Positions 37,919-46,991 of a DNA stretch of 64,000 bases are shown here, piece after piece. Source of the stretch: Pseudomonas sp. AB6. GTDB lineage: Bacteria > Pseudomonadota > Gammaproteobacteria > Pseudomonadales > Pseudomonadaceae. The stretch spans positions 4,812,501 to 4,876,500 of the forward strand of contig NZ_JAVIWJ010000001.1 in assembly GCF_034314105.1 (NCBI RefSeq), in the 5' to 3' direction. Below the pieces are notes generated by a model. That model had not been told where the DNA came from, did not search any database, and saw only the letters and a list, made by a program, of their open reading frames with translations. Numbering within the stretch: position 1 is the first letter of the stretch; each line of letters opens with the position of its first letter. A program made the position numbers and the translations under genes.

Positions 37919-38932
37919 TTACCCATGAATGGGGTTAAGGTATTTTTCCAATTGAATGGCGTAGTTAATCAACGTTAAGCTGCGTACATCGTCATCTTGC
38001 TCGGGCACATTGTTAAGCTCCAGAAAAAGATAAACGGAGTTAACAATTTTATCGAATTCTGTAGCAAAAATATTCCGATGTTCATTGATGATATGAATAG
38101 CCTTGATGAGCTTGATGCGTTCCACAATTCGGCCGATTTCTGCATCACGACTTGCAATATGGCTTGAGCAAGTATCTATTCTAGTCCGCAGACGATCTCT
38201 TTCTGCTACCAGATCTAAAAAGCTAAAAGTTGCCTTCGCGTTGTCAATTGATTTTTTAAGCTGATCGACTGCCAGTTGTATAAGTGCCATTTCCGGAGGT
38301 TGCACTCCCAGTTCAGCAATTTTTTCTGTAGTCAAAATAGCCTCTTGTGCCCCCGTTGCTACACCCTGTAGTTCAATAACTGCGATAGCCTCTGTGAGTA
38401 CTGTGCGTTGCTGCGACCAGTCGCTTTCCTGCGCTTTTAAATGCTCTATCTCTGCCTTTAGACTTTGTGACTGAGTTTCGAAGCCGTCTAAATAACTAGT
38501 GGTAGCCGATGGGTCAAATGAACCACTGATGTTTGCCAAACATTTATTCAGTTTTTTTGCTTCTTCAAGCGTTTTGTCCACGGTATTGGTGAGAGATTTA
38601 TTGACTTCATCGAGGATGTCTACTTGTTCATCAGGGTCATCGCATTGACGGTATTCGTCGTTCAGTTGTCGCAGTTTCGGGACGGTCAGATGGAACTCTA
38701 CAGCCATCCGCTGACTTGATTCTTTGAGGATCTGGCGACCTGTCAATGCGGCATCAACCCACGTCGAGAACGTGCTGATCAGGTTTGGCAAATAACTGAC
38801 TTTATTAAATGCTACCTGCGCTACTGCCATGTTGTTTTGCATTTCTGCAAGGCTACTGCTCATGACGTTTACATTGGGTTCGATGTAGTTTGCGTTCAGT
38901 TTTAGGGAGGTAACGTTGCTCTGAGAGTTCAT
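37919..38932 (-). CDS. xaxB: Alpha-xenorhabdolysin-family binary toxin, subunit B
   Basis: A 337-residue protein that I assign to the XaxB/YaxB family (about 350 residues in Xenorhabdus). These are helical subunits which, with XaxA, build large ClyA-type pores in eukaryotic membranes and lyse haemocytes and red cells. It has no signal peptide. Most of the chain is predicted long helix and coiled coil (about 85-175 and 220-300). A weakly hydrophobic hairpin region lies at about 180-205 (EAIAVIELQGVATGAQEAIL), where the family inserts into the membrane. The ATG at 38932 is preferred to an in-frame TTG at 38947. It lies 21 bases after xaxA and is surely co-transcribed. Confidence 0.8.
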   Translation of the reverse strand: MNSQSNVTSLKLNANYIEPNVNVMSSSLAEMQNNMAVAQVAFNKVSYLPNLISTFSTWVDAALTGRQILKESSQRMAVEFHLTVPKLRQLNDEYRQCDDPDEQVDILDEVNKSLTNTVDKTLEEAKKLNKCLANISGSFDPSATTSYLDGFETQSQSLKAEIEHLKAQESDWSQQRTVLTEAIAVIELQGVATGAQEAILTTEKIAELGVQPPEMALIQLAVDQLKKSIDNAKATFSFLDLVAERDRLRTRIDTCSSHIASRDAEIGRIVERIKLIKAIHIINEHRNIFATEFDKIVNSVYLFLELNNVPEQDDDVRSLTLINYAIQLEKYLNPIHG

Positions 38933-38953
38933 GTTATAAATATCCAAATTTAA

Positions 38954-40183
38954 TTAAAGGCCGCGGCGTTTGATTTCGTCATCTGCTTCTTTGAAAACAT
39001 CCAGCAATTCATCGGCGGTTTCACCAATTAGCTTCCACGGTTCTACTACAGACCTGAAATGGGACTCAAACCGGTTCGCTTTTAGCACGTCTGTAATGGA
39101 TTTCGCTTCATCTTGGGATTTGTCGGCATACAGAGAAAGCGCGTTCCATACAGTGACCAGGTTTTTGGTCGCCGCGTCGGCGTCGATCACTAGCAATTGC
39201 AAGTCTTGCATGTCCAATTCAATACGACTTAAATTTCCTGCGATGCTATTTTTCTGGCTTAACAGTTCGATATCCGCCGCTTGTAATTTTTTAAGTCGAT
39301 TTCGTTCTTTACGGATTTTTTCGGCCTCGGATCCGGTATAGATTGCCATACCTAAACCAAATACACCGCCTGCTGCAGCTGACGCCAACGAGTCGCCCAC
39401 TAGTTTTTTGTATTCTTTTGTTTTTTCATCAATGTCGAGGGTGCGTTGATTGATTACCACCTGTAATTTTTTGACTTCTTCGTGCAACGGAGTGTTTTTT
39501 ATTGACGCTAATTTCATGCTTACTTTTGGGCGGACTGACAACGAAAGATCTTTGTCAAAATCGTGTAGCAGTACTTTAACGGCTTCAGCGTCAGCTTTAC
39601 GCGCTTGGACTTTTTCCAACATCTTTGTTAAGTAGTACCCGAAATCTTTGGCCGTATCGAGACCGGCTGCATCTAATTCGATGTCCGGAAGTTCAATATT
39701 CATATCGATTTTTGCACGCTTTAGATCATCATATGTTTCAATATTCAGCTCCCGAAAAGTTTTACTGCCTTTGATTTCAGAAAGGACGCGTGACATGTCA
39801 TCGCCGTATATCTGTAATTGACCCGCAAATACTTTTAGCTCACTGCCGATGGCTTTGATCTTGACGCTAATAGGGTTCCAGCGTGCTGCGTGGTTGTGCA
39901 CCACAATAAACGTATCTCGAAAATCGTTGGCTGAGAGTCCTGGTCCTGCTCCGTCGGTATAGCCGAGGTAGGTAATGACATCTTGAACTGCGGTGGGGAG
40001 CGCTAATCCTGCGATTTCGTACATCCGAAGTTGAATGATTTCATTTTTTGTCAGTGTAATGCCTTTCCCCCGGATACTGTTTTCAGACCTGCCCGTTGAT
40101 GCGTTTACAAACTCTTCAGGTGCGTTGATTGCGTTGTCTAAAATTGAATCGTTGTCATAGGTGCTATCTGTATTCGATGTCAT
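38954..40183 (-). CDS. xaxA: Alpha-xenorhabdolysin-family binary toxin, subunit A
   Basis: A 409-residue protein, the length of Xenorhabdus XaxA (about 408). Family features are the N-terminal APEEFVNASTG (21-31), GKGITLTKNEI (39-49), and LPTAVQDVITYLGYTDG (62-78). Long helices follow, and the membrane-insertion hydrophobic segment SLASAAAGGVFGLGMAIYTG lies at 265-284 between charged helices. XaxA/YaxA binds and activates its B partner before pore assembly. No signal peptide is present; family members leave the cell by an unclear route. The ATG at 40183 has AAAGGGAAAG upstream; the frame stays open for 81 more bases without a better site. It is the first gene of the cluster. Confidence 0.85.
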   Translation of the reverse strand: MTSNTDSTYDNDSILDNAINAPEEFVNASTGRSENSIRGKGITLTKNEIIQLRMYEIAGLALPTAVQDVITYLGYTDGAGPGLSANDFRDTFIVVHNHAARWNPISVKIKAIGSELKVFAGQLQIYGDDMSRVLSEIKGSKTFRELNIETYDDLKRAKIDMNIELPDIELDAAGLDTAKDFGYYLTKMLEKVQARKADAEAVKVLLHDFDKDLSLSVRPKVSMKLASIKNTPLHEEVKKLQVVINQRTLDIDEKTKEYKKLVGDSLASAAAGGVFGLGMAIYTGSEAEKIRKERNRLKKLQAADIELLSQKNSIAGNLSRIELDMQDLQLLVIDADAATKNLVTVWNALSLYADKSQDEAKSITDVLKANRFESHFRSVVEPWKLIGETADELLDVFKEADDEIKRRGL

Positions 40184-40245
40184 AGTTCTTTCCCTTTTAT
40201 GTTTCGTCAGCACCGATCCTGATGCTATTTGAATCTGCAATGTTA

Positions 40246-40265
40246 AGTGCAGTGCGACTTGCACT
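40246..40265. promoter_or_regulatory. Dyad upstream of xaxA
   Basis: AGTGCA, eight bases, TGCACT, about 60 bases before the xaxA start. It is a possible operator for the toxin genes. The 342-base gap 40184-40525 also holds the Fur-like box at 40463; no gene was seen in it. Confidence 0.35.
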
Positions 40266-40462
40266 GGAGCCAGACTAGTGGGTTGTTATAGGGACTGTCA
40301 AAATAGAAAGATGGGCGAAGTGTGTAGGAAATGTCGAAAGTTAAGTAAGAACTTGGTATTGCATAACACTTACCAAGGTTATGGACCTAGGAGATCTGTA
40401 TCAGTGTATTAGCTGAGGCCATTGATCCATCTCGTTAAATACTGAGCAGCGTTTTTAACGCG

Positions 40463-40481
40463 GATGAGAATGTTTACGATT
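40463..40481. promoter_or_regulatory. Candidate Fur box before the PepSY reductase
   Basis: GATGAGAATGTTTACGATT matches 15 of 19 positions of the Fur-box form AATGAGAATGATTATCATT by eye. It lies 45 bases before the GTG start of the reductase, consistent with iron-repressed expression. Confidence 0.6.
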
Positions 40482-40525
40482 TAAAAGGCACAATGCATCC
40501 CTCCGAATGTGTCGAGGTCTTTGAG

Positions 40526-42898
40526 GTGATAAAGAAAATCCTGTTTCAAGTGCACTGGATCTCAGGCATTAGCGCAGGTCTGGTTTTGGCAATTATGGGG
40601 GTTACTGGAGCGATAAGCTCCTTTCAAGACGAGTTGCTGGAGGTTTTCAATCCGCATGCGTTGCAGGTGGAGCGACCTGCTACCGGGATTTTGCCGCCGG
40701 TCGAAATGGTGAAAAAGCTGGAAGCCACTACTGGCAAAATCGTTTCCGCGTTGTGGGTTGTTACAGCTGGAGACAAAGCGGCGCGGGTGTTATTTACACC
40801 GCCGCTCGGCCAGCTCCGTGGTGAACTGAGCTATTTCGATCCTTACACAGGCTTACTGCTTGACGTTCATTTGGCTGGCGAGGACTTTTTCGAACGGGTT
40901 CTGCAGATGCACCGTTACCTGGTCTTGGGTGAGTTTGGTAAACAGCTCACTGGCGCAAGCACGTTGATCCTGCTGTTCTTTTGTGTGTCTGGTCTGTATC
41001 TACGCTGGCCGCGTCGGGTACTGAGCTGGCGTGTCTGGCTGGCTATGGACTGGGCAAAGAAAGGCCGCGCGTTCAAGTGGGACTTACACTCTATCTTCGG
41101 CACTTGGTGCTTGGTGTTTTACCTGGTGTCAGCCTTGACTGGCCTGATGTGGTCTTACAGTTGGTACAACAACGGGATGACCCGATTGCTCGCAGACGCA
41201 GCCTCAGGTGAGGCGCGCAAAAGTCCACGTGTTAGTCGTGGGCAGCGCCTGCCGGCGGGACCATTACCTACCGTGGATTACGTAGCGGTGTGGAATAGCA
41301 TTCAGCGGGTTGCGGGTTCCGAACTCATCAGCTGGAATTTGCGCCTGTCACCGGTGGCGGGCCAGCCCGCGACGGTTTATTACCTGCTGCGCAATGCTGA
41401 GCATCAACGGGCGCTGAACCAAATCACCCTCGACCCGGCGAGCGGCAAGGTCAGTGCTCAATCCCGTTACGCCGACAAGAGCCTGTCGGCCAAATTATTG
41501 ATCAGCAATTACGCGTTGCATGTGGGCAGCTATTTCGGGATCGTCGGGCGGATCGTCATGTCGCTGGCGGCGCTGATGATGCCGCTGTTTTTCATCACCG
41601 GTTGGTTGCTCTACCTGGATCGGCGGCGCAAGAAGCGCCAGATTGCGACCGCCCGCAATGCGCTGGCGGCCAATGTCGACGGCTATGCACCGGCTTGGTT
41701 GATCGCTTTCGCCAGCCAAAGTGGTTTCGCCGAACAGTTGGCATGGAAAACTGCCGGGCAGTTACAGGCCGCCGGGTTGCCAGTGCGCGTGCGGCCGTTA
41801 GCTGAGGTGACCGAGTGGGATTTACGCCAAAGCCGCAATGCGCTGTTCGTGGTTAGCACGTTTGGAGAGGGTGAGGCACCTGACAGTGCACGTGGGTTTG
41901 AGCGGGCGTTGCTCAGCCGGTCGTTAGCGCGATTGGACCTTAACTATGCAGTGCTGGCACTGGGTGATCGGCAGTACCAACAGTTCTGCGCATTCGCCAA
42001 GCGCCTGCATGACTGGCTAGCGGTACGCGGTGGTCGTTCGTTTTTCGCGCCCATTGAAGTAGACAGCGGTGACAATCATGCATTGCAACAATGGCAGCAC
42101 CAGTTAGATGCGTTGACGGGCAGTGCGCCATCGGCCGTGTGGCAGTCTCCTGAGTTCGAACGCTGGGTATTGAGTCGGCGTGAGCTGCTGAACCCTGGCA
42201 GTGATGGAGCTAAGGTTTTCTTGGTAGACCTGATGCCGCCCTTCATCCGTGCGTGGGGAGCGGGTGACTTGGTGGAAGTATTGCCGCATGACAGCGCGGT
42301 ACCACGCCGATACTCCATTGCTTCAATTCCAGCGGACGGTTGTGTACAGCTGATTGTTCGCCAGGAAATACACCCGGACGGTAGTCTGGGATTGGGGTCC
42401 GGACTGCTGACCGAGCATGCGCTGCAAGGTTCAGCGATCAGCCTGCGCCTTCGACGTAACAGCAGCTTCCATCTACCAAGCGAAACTGTGCCAATGATTT
42501 TAGTGGGAAACGGAACTGGATTGGCGGGCCTGCGCAGCTTGCTCAAGGCGCGGATTGCTCAAGGGCAGACGCGTAACTGGCTGATGTTCGGCGAGCGTAA
42601 TGTGGCCCACGATTTTTATTGTCGCGACGAGCTGCAAGGCTGGTTGGCGACGGGCGATCTGGCGCGTCTGGATCTGGCGTTCTCGCGTGACCAGGCCGAA
42701 AAAATTTATGTGCAGGATCGCTTGCGTGAATCAGCCCATGAGTTGCGCGAGTGGTTGGCCCAAGGCGCGGTGATTTATATCTGTGGCAGCCTGCAAGGCA
42801 TGGCCATGGGTGTCGAGGAGGTCTTGATTGAGTTGCTAGGCATTCACGAGGTCGAGCAGTTGGTCGAGCACGGGCGTTATCGGCGGGATGTGTATTGA
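40526..42898 (+). CDS. PepSY-flavodoxin-FNR fusion reductase (membrane flavoprotein)
   Basis: A fusion of about 790 residues. An N-terminal PepSY_TM region with four membrane helices (1 to about 370; starts IKKILFQVHWISGISAGLVLAIMG) is followed by a flavodoxin-like FMN domain (about 395-530, VVSTFGEGEAPDSARGFERALL and LALGDRQYQQFCAFAKRL). A sulfite-reductase-type FAD/NADPH domain completes it (RRYSIASIPADG, NGTGLAGLRSLL, CGSLQGMAMGVEEVL). It moves electrons from NADPH across or into the inner membrane, and relatives reduce ferric siderophores taken up by TonB receptors. The upstream Fur box supports that. I prefer the GTG at 40526, with GAGG eight bases before; an ATG at 40493 is also open. 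Confidence 0.88.
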   Translation: MIKKILFQVHWISGISAGLVLAIMGVTGAISSFQDELLEVFNPHALQVERPATGILPPVEMVKKLEATTGKIVSALWVVTAGDKAARVLFTPPLGQLRGELSYFDPYTGLLLDVHLAGEDFFERVLQMHRYLVLGEFGKQLTGASTLILLFFCVSGLYLRWPRRVLSWRVWLAMDWAKKGRAFKWDLHSIFGTWCLVFYLVSALTGLMWSYSWYNNGMTRLLADAASGEARKSPRVSRGQRLPAGPLPTVDYVAVWNSIQRVAGSELISWNLRLSPVAGQPATVYYLLRNAEHQRALNQITLDPASGKVSAQSRYADKSLSAKLLISNYALHVGSYFGIVGRIVMSLAALMMPLFFITGWLLYLDRRRKKRQIATARNALAANVDGYAPAWLIAFASQSGFAEQLAWKTAGQLQAAGLPVRVRPLAEVTEWDLRQSRNALFVVSTFGEGEAPDSARGFERALLSRSLARLDLNYAVLALGDRQYQQFCAFAKRLHDWLAVRGGRSFFAPIEVDSGDNHALQQWQHQLDALTGSAPSAVWQSPEFERWVLSRRELLNPGSDGAKVFLVDLMPPFIRAWGAGDLVEVLPHDSAVPRRYSIASIPADGCVQLIVRQEIHPDGSLGLGSGLLTEHALQGSAISLRLRRNSSFHLPSETVPMILVGNGTGLAGLRSLLKARIAQGQTRNWLMFGERNVAHDFYCRDELQGWLATGDLARLDLAFSRDQAEKIYVQDRLRESAHELREWLAQGAVIYICGSLQGMAMGVEEVLIELLGIHEVEQLVEHGRYRRDVY

Positions 42899-42934
42899 CT
42901 GAACGATTGGTGAGCGAATTCGCTTCTACAGCAA

Positions 42935-42990
42935 GTTGAAGTGCGCCCCAGAGGCTGGATTTATGTCCAACCTCTGGGGCGCACTTCAAC
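42935..42990. terminator. Long perfect inverted repeat between convergent genes
   Basis: Arms of 20 bases (42935-42954 and 42971-42990, beginning GTTGAAGTGC and ending GCACTTCAAC) pair perfectly and extend by TGGA/TCCA toward a short loop. It lies between the convergent reductase and dppF genes and would stop transcription from both sides, though T-runs are absent. A partial REP-like sequence precedes it at 42912-42932. Confidence 0.7.
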
Positions 42991-43021
42991 TCTGCAGGGC
43001 TTCAGAGATACTACAGAACGA

Positions 43022-44005
43022 TTACGCAGCATTACCTTCGATGAATTGCTCGGCGTAATGGCAAGCAACCTGACGGTTGTCGACCACGCGCAGCGCAGGT
43101 TCATCAGTGGCGCACAGTTCGGTCGCGTAGGGGCAGCGCTTGTGGAAGGCACAGCCGGTTGGCGGGTTGAGCGGGTTAGGCAGTTCGCCGATGATTTTGA
43201 TCTTCGGCTTGAGAGGGTCCGGGTGAATGGTTGGGGTCGCGGATAACAAGGCCCGCGTATACGGATGCAGTGGCCGGTTGTAGATCTCTTCCTTGGGGCC
43301 CATTTCCGCAGGGCGCCCGAGGTACATTACCAGCACGGTATCGGCGACGTGACGCACCACCGAAAGGTTGTGCGAAATGAACACGTAAGCGGTATTGAAT
43401 TCCTGCTGCAAATCCATGAACAGGTTAAGCACTTGGGCCTGAATCGACACGTCCAGCGCCGAGGTCGGTTCGTCCGCCACCAGCACTTTGGGTTGCAGCA
43501 TCATCGCCCGGGCCAGCGCAATACGCTGACGCTGACCACCGGAAAACATGTGCGGGTAGCGGTGGTAATGCTCAGGGCGCAAACCAACCTGTTGCATCAT
43601 GGCTTGCACTTTCTCCCGACGCTCTGTGCGTGACAGATTGGTATTAATCAGCAGCGGCTCGCCCAGTTGGTCACCGACTTTCTGCCGTGGGTTTAGCGAG
43701 GCATAAGGGCTTTGGAACACCATCTGCACATCGCGTCGCAATTGTTTGAGTTCTGCTTTGCTGGCGCCGGTGACTTCCTGGCCGGCAATTTTCAGCGAAC
43801 CGGAGGAGGGCTCCTCGATCAACGTCAACGCTCGGGCCAGGGTCGATTTGCCACAACCGGACTCACCGACCACAGCCAGGGTTTTTCCCGCTTCCAGCTC
43901 GAACGACACGCCGTTGAGTGCACGAACCAGCGCGTGCCCTTTGAACAGGCCGCGTGATACTTCGTAGTGACGGGTCAGGTCGCGGGCAGTAAGAACGACG
44001 GTCAT
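43022..44005 (-). CDS. dppF: Dipeptide ABC transporter ATPase DppF
   Basis: A 327-residue ATPase of the peptide/nickel family. Walker A is GESGCGKS (47-54), the signature is FSGGQRQR and Walker B is VLVADEPTSALDVS. The C-terminal oligopeptide-transporter domain contains a cysteine cluster (GCAFHKRCPYATELC) that can hold an iron-sulfur cluster in this family. It pairs with DppD to power the DppBC channel. Its start shares one base with the dppD stop (TAATG), so translation is coupled. It is the last gene of dppABCDF and ends before the long inverted repeat. Confidence 0.95.
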   Translation of the reverse strand: MTVVLTARDLTRHYEVSRGLFKGHALVRALNGVSFELEAGKTLAVVGESGCGKSTLARALTLIEEPSSGSLKIAGQEVTGASKAELKQLRRDVQMVFQSPYASLNPRQKVGDQLGEPLLINTNLSRTERREKVQAMMQQVGLRPEHYHRYPHMFSGGQRQRIALARAMMLQPKVLVADEPTSALDVSIQAQVLNLFMDLQQEFNTAYVFISHNLSVVRHVADTVLVMYLGRPAEMGPKEEIYNRPLHPYTRALLSATPTIHPDPLKPKIKIIGELPNPLNPPTGCAFHKRCPYATELCATDEPALRVVDNRQVACHYAEQFIEGNAA

Positions 44006-44973
44006 TACGCGACCTCCTGGTTCAGCGGGTAGAAACAGCGAGCGAAGCTATGGTCTTTCAGGTCCAGACCAGGACGCTGGGTCCGGCAGTTGTCCTGAAC
44101 GTAGGGGCAGCGCGGCGACAGCAGGCAACCTTGTGGCCGGTCATAACGCCCCGGCACCATGCCGGGCAGGGTCGCCAAGCGATCGGCGCCCATGCTGTGC
44201 TCAGGAATCGCCGCCAGCAACGCTTCGCTGTACGGATGACCCGGAACGTCGAACAAACCCGGCACCTGGCCAATTTCTACCGCTTGGCCGGCGTACATTA
44301 CGCACACGCGCTGGGCGGTTTCAGCGACCACGGCGAGGTCGTGGGTGATCAGCACCAACGCCATGTCCCGCTCTTTTTGCAAACTCAGCAGCAGGTCCAT
44401 GATCTGTGCTTGAATCGTTACGTCCAACGCGGTGGTCGGCTCGTCGGCGATCAGCAGTTTCGGTTCGCCGGCAATGGCCATGGCAATCGCAACGCGCTGG
44501 CTCATGCCGCCCGACAGTTGGTGCGGGTAAGCATTTAAACGGGCAGCAGCGCCGGGGATTTCTACTTTTTCAAGCAACTCAAGCGCACGTTGGCGAGCGG
44601 CTTTGCCATTCATGTTCAGGTGCTGACGCAGAACTTCTTCGATCTGGAAACCGACGGTGTAGCTCGGATTGAGCGCCGTCATGGGGTCTTGGAACACCAT
44701 GGCCATGTCTTTGCCGATAATGCGTCGGCGCTGGCGTGAACTGAGCGTAAGCAGTTCATTGCCGTCAAAGTTCAGCGAGTCGGCGGTGACGACGCCTGGT
44801 TTTTCGATCAAGCCCATCAGCGCCATCATGGTTACCGATTTGCCGGAACCCGATTCGCCAACGATGGCCAGTACTTCACCCTTTTCCACGCTGATGCTCA
44901 AACCGTCTACCACCGGGATGGCTTTGGCGTCGCCGAAGCGGACGTTGAGATTCTTGATTTCTAGAAGTGACAT
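44005..44973 (-). CDS. dppD: Dipeptide ABC transporter ATPase DppD
   Basis: A 322-residue ATPase. Walker A is GESGSGKS (39-46), the signature is LSGGMSQR and Walker B is LLIADEPTTALDVT. The oligo/dipeptide C-terminal domain ends with the cysteine cluster GCLLSPRCPYVQDNC. It forms the ATPase heterodimer with DppF. The ATG at 44973 has GAGGAG upstream; the frame remains open further but that part overlaps dppC. The gap to dppC is ten bases. Confidence 0.95.
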   Translation of the reverse strand: MSLLEIKNLNVRFGDAKAIPVVDGLSISVEKGEVLAIVGESGSGKSVTMMALMGLIEKPGVVTADSLNFDGNELLTLSSRQRRRIIGKDMAMVFQDPMTALNPSYTVGFQIEEVLRQHLNMNGKAARQRALELLEKVEIPGAAARLNAYPHQLSGGMSQRVAIAMAIAGEPKLLIADEPTTALDVTIQAQIMDLLLSLQKERDMALVLITHDLAVVAETAQRVCVMYAGQAVEIGQVPGLFDVPGHPYSEALLAAIPEHSMGADRLATLPGMVPGRYDRPQGCLLSPRCPYVQDNCRTQRPGLDLKDHSFARCFYPLNQEVA

Positions 44974-44983
44974 ACGAATCTCC

Positions 44984-45895
44984 TCAGGCGGCATTTTTGA
45001 GTTTCGGGTCCAGCGCATCGCGCAGCCCGTCACCCATCAAGTTGATTGCCAGCACGCTGAGCAAAATGGTCAGGCCAGGCAGACTGACTACCCACCAGGC
45101 GCGTTCGATGTAATCCCGAGCCGAGGCCAGCATCGTGCCCCACTCTGGGGTTGGCGGTTGTACGCCCAAGCCGAGGAAGCCCAATGCCGCAGCATCGAGA
45201 ATCGCCGAGGAGAAACTCAAGGTCGCTTGGACGATCAATGGTGCCATGCAGTTGGGCAGCACAGTGATGAACATCAGGCGTGGCAGCGTGGCGCCGGCCA
45301 AACGGGCGGCAGTCACGTAATCACGGTTCAGTTCGCCCATGACCGCAGCTCGGGTCAGTCGTACATACGACGGCAAAGACACCACGGCAATGGCGATGAT
45401 GGTGTTGATCAGGCCAGGGCCGAGGATGGCGACAATTGCCACAGCCAGCAGCAGTGAAGGCAGTGCCAGCATGATGTCCATCAGGCGCATGATCGACGGG
45501 CCAAGAATACGCGGGAAGAACCCGGCCAGCAGGCCCATGAGAATCCCTGGAATCAACGACATGACCACCGAGGACATGCCGATCATCAGCGACAGTCGTG
45601 AACCGGTGATCAGACGTGACAGCAAGTCACGCCCCAGCTCATCGGTGCCGAGCAGGAACTGCCATTGGCCTCCCACCAGCCAGACCGGTGGGGTCAGCAG
45701 GAAGTCGCGGTATTGCTCGCTGGGATTGTGAGGAGCGACCCACGGTGCGAACAGCGCGCAGAAAACGACCAGGGTCATGAACATCAGCCCGGCAACGGCG
45801 CCTTTGTTCTGCGCAAATGCATTCCAGAATTCTTTGTACGGCGACGGGTATAGCAGGCTTTGATCGACTGCTACCGCGGATGTAGGTGTGTTCAT
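44984..45895 (-). CDS. dppC: Dipeptide ABC transporter permease DppC
   Basis: A 303-residue permease. An N-terminal cytoplasmic stretch and first helix (NKGAVAGLMFMTLVVFCALFAP, in two parts) are followed by the OppC motif LLGTDELGRDLLSRLITGSRLSL. The BPD_transp domain has five helices and the ATPase-docking loop YVTAARLAGATLPRLMFITVLPN. It forms the membrane channel with DppB. The ATG at 45895 has the usual N-terminal length; ten bases separate it from dppB. Confidence 0.95.
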   Translation of the reverse strand: MNTPTSAVAVDQSLLYPSPYKEFWNAFAQNKGAVAGLMFMTLVVFCALFAPWVAPHNPSEQYRDFLLTPPVWLVGGQWQFLLGTDELGRDLLSRLITGSRLSLMIGMSSVVMSLIPGILMGLLAGFFPRILGPSIMRLMDIMLALPSLLLAVAIVAILGPGLINTIIAIAVVSLPSYVRLTRAAVMGELNRDYVTAARLAGATLPRLMFITVLPNCMAPLIVQATLSFSSAILDAAALGFLGLGVQPPTPEWGTMLASARDYIERAWWVVSLPGLTILLSVLAINLMGDGLRDALDPKLKNAA

Positions 45896-45905
45896 AGGAA
45901 TGATC

Positions 45906-46916
45906 TCAGCCGTGGTGACGAATGCGTGGGTTGGCAAAGCCGTAGAGGATGTCCACCACGAAGTTGACCAAAATCACCAGGCAGGCGATTAGCAGGATGC
46001 CGTTTTGCACCACGGGATAGTCCCGGGCGCCAATGGCTTCGATCAGCCACTTACCAATACCGGGCCAAGAGAAAATGGTTTCGGTCAACACTGCGCCGGC
46101 GAGCAATGTGCCGACTTGCAGGCCGAATACCGTCAGGACCGGGATCAATGCGTTTCGCAGTCCGTGGACGAAGACCACACGGGCGGGCGACAGACCTTTG
46201 GCGCGCGCTGTGCGCACGTAATCTTCGCGCAGCACTTCAAGCATCGAAGAGCGGGTCATCCGGGCAATCACTGCCAGCGGGATAGTACCCAACACGATGG
46301 CCGGCAAAATAAGGTGGTGCAGGGCATCGAGAAACGAACCAGGCTCGTCACTGAGCAGGGTGTCGATCAGCATGAAGCCAGTTTTGGGCGGGATGTCATA
46401 AAGCAGGTTGATGCGCCCGGACACAGGCGTCCAGCCCAGAGTCACCGAGAAAAACATGATCAGAATCAGGCCCCACCAAAAGATCGGCATTGAGTATCCC
46501 GCCAAGGAGATACCCATCACCCCATGGTCGAACAGGGATCCTCGTTTGAGTGCCGCAATCACCCCGGCCAGCAGGCCCAGGATGCCAGCGAAAATAAGCG
46601 CCGCAGTTGAAAGTTCCAGCGTGGCCGGGAACAAAGCTTTGAATTCGGTCCACACGCTTTCTCGGGTGCGCAACGATTCGCCAAGATCACCGTGGGCGAG
46701 CTTGCCAACATAATCAAAGTATTGGGCGTAAAGGGGTTTATTCAGACCAAGGCGTTCCATGGCTTGGGCGTGCATCACCGGATCAACCCGGCGCTCCCCC
46801 ATCATTACCTCCACGGGGTCGCCCGGAATCAAACGAATCAGGGCAAAAGTCAGCAGGGTGATGCCGAAGAAGGTGGGTATTAACAACCCCACGCGGCGGG
46901 CAATAAAACTAAACAT
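45906..46916 (-). CDS. dppB: Dipeptide ABC transporter permease DppB
   Basis: A 336-residue permease with six helices. Family features are the N-terminal RVGLLIPTFFGITLLTFALIRLIPGDPVEVMMG (about 7-40) and the docking loop DYVRTARAKGLSPARVVFVHGLRNALIPVLT. It forms the inner-membrane channel with DppC. It is separated from the binding-protein gene upstream by 75 bases and from dppC by ten. Confidence 0.95.
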   Translation of the reverse strand: MFSFIARRVGLLIPTFFGITLLTFALIRLIPGDPVEVMMGERRVDPVMHAQAMERLGLNKPLYAQYFDYVGKLAHGDLGESLRTRESVWTEFKALFPATLELSTAALIFAGILGLLAGVIAALKRGSLFDHGVMGISLAGYSMPIFWWGLILIMFFSVTLGWTPVSGRINLLYDIPPKTGFMLIDTLLSDEPGSFLDALHHLILPAIVLGTIPLAVIARMTRSSMLEVLREDYVRTARAKGLSPARVVFVHGLRNALIPVLTVFGLQVGTLLAGAVLTETIFSWPGIGKWLIEAIGARDYPVVQNGILLIACLVILVNFVVDILYGFANPRIRHHG

Positions 46917-46991
46917 CTTCTGGTGTACCTCATCAGCCGGTTAGGCGTGCGCCGACGAAGCTCGGGTGACGAGCCGCGCCGGTGTTTTTCT

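Noticed and set aside
36890..40500. Search for integrase, tRNA, direct repeats or insertion sequences bordering the toxin cluster.
   Set aside because: None seen; a mobile-element border cannot be claimed.
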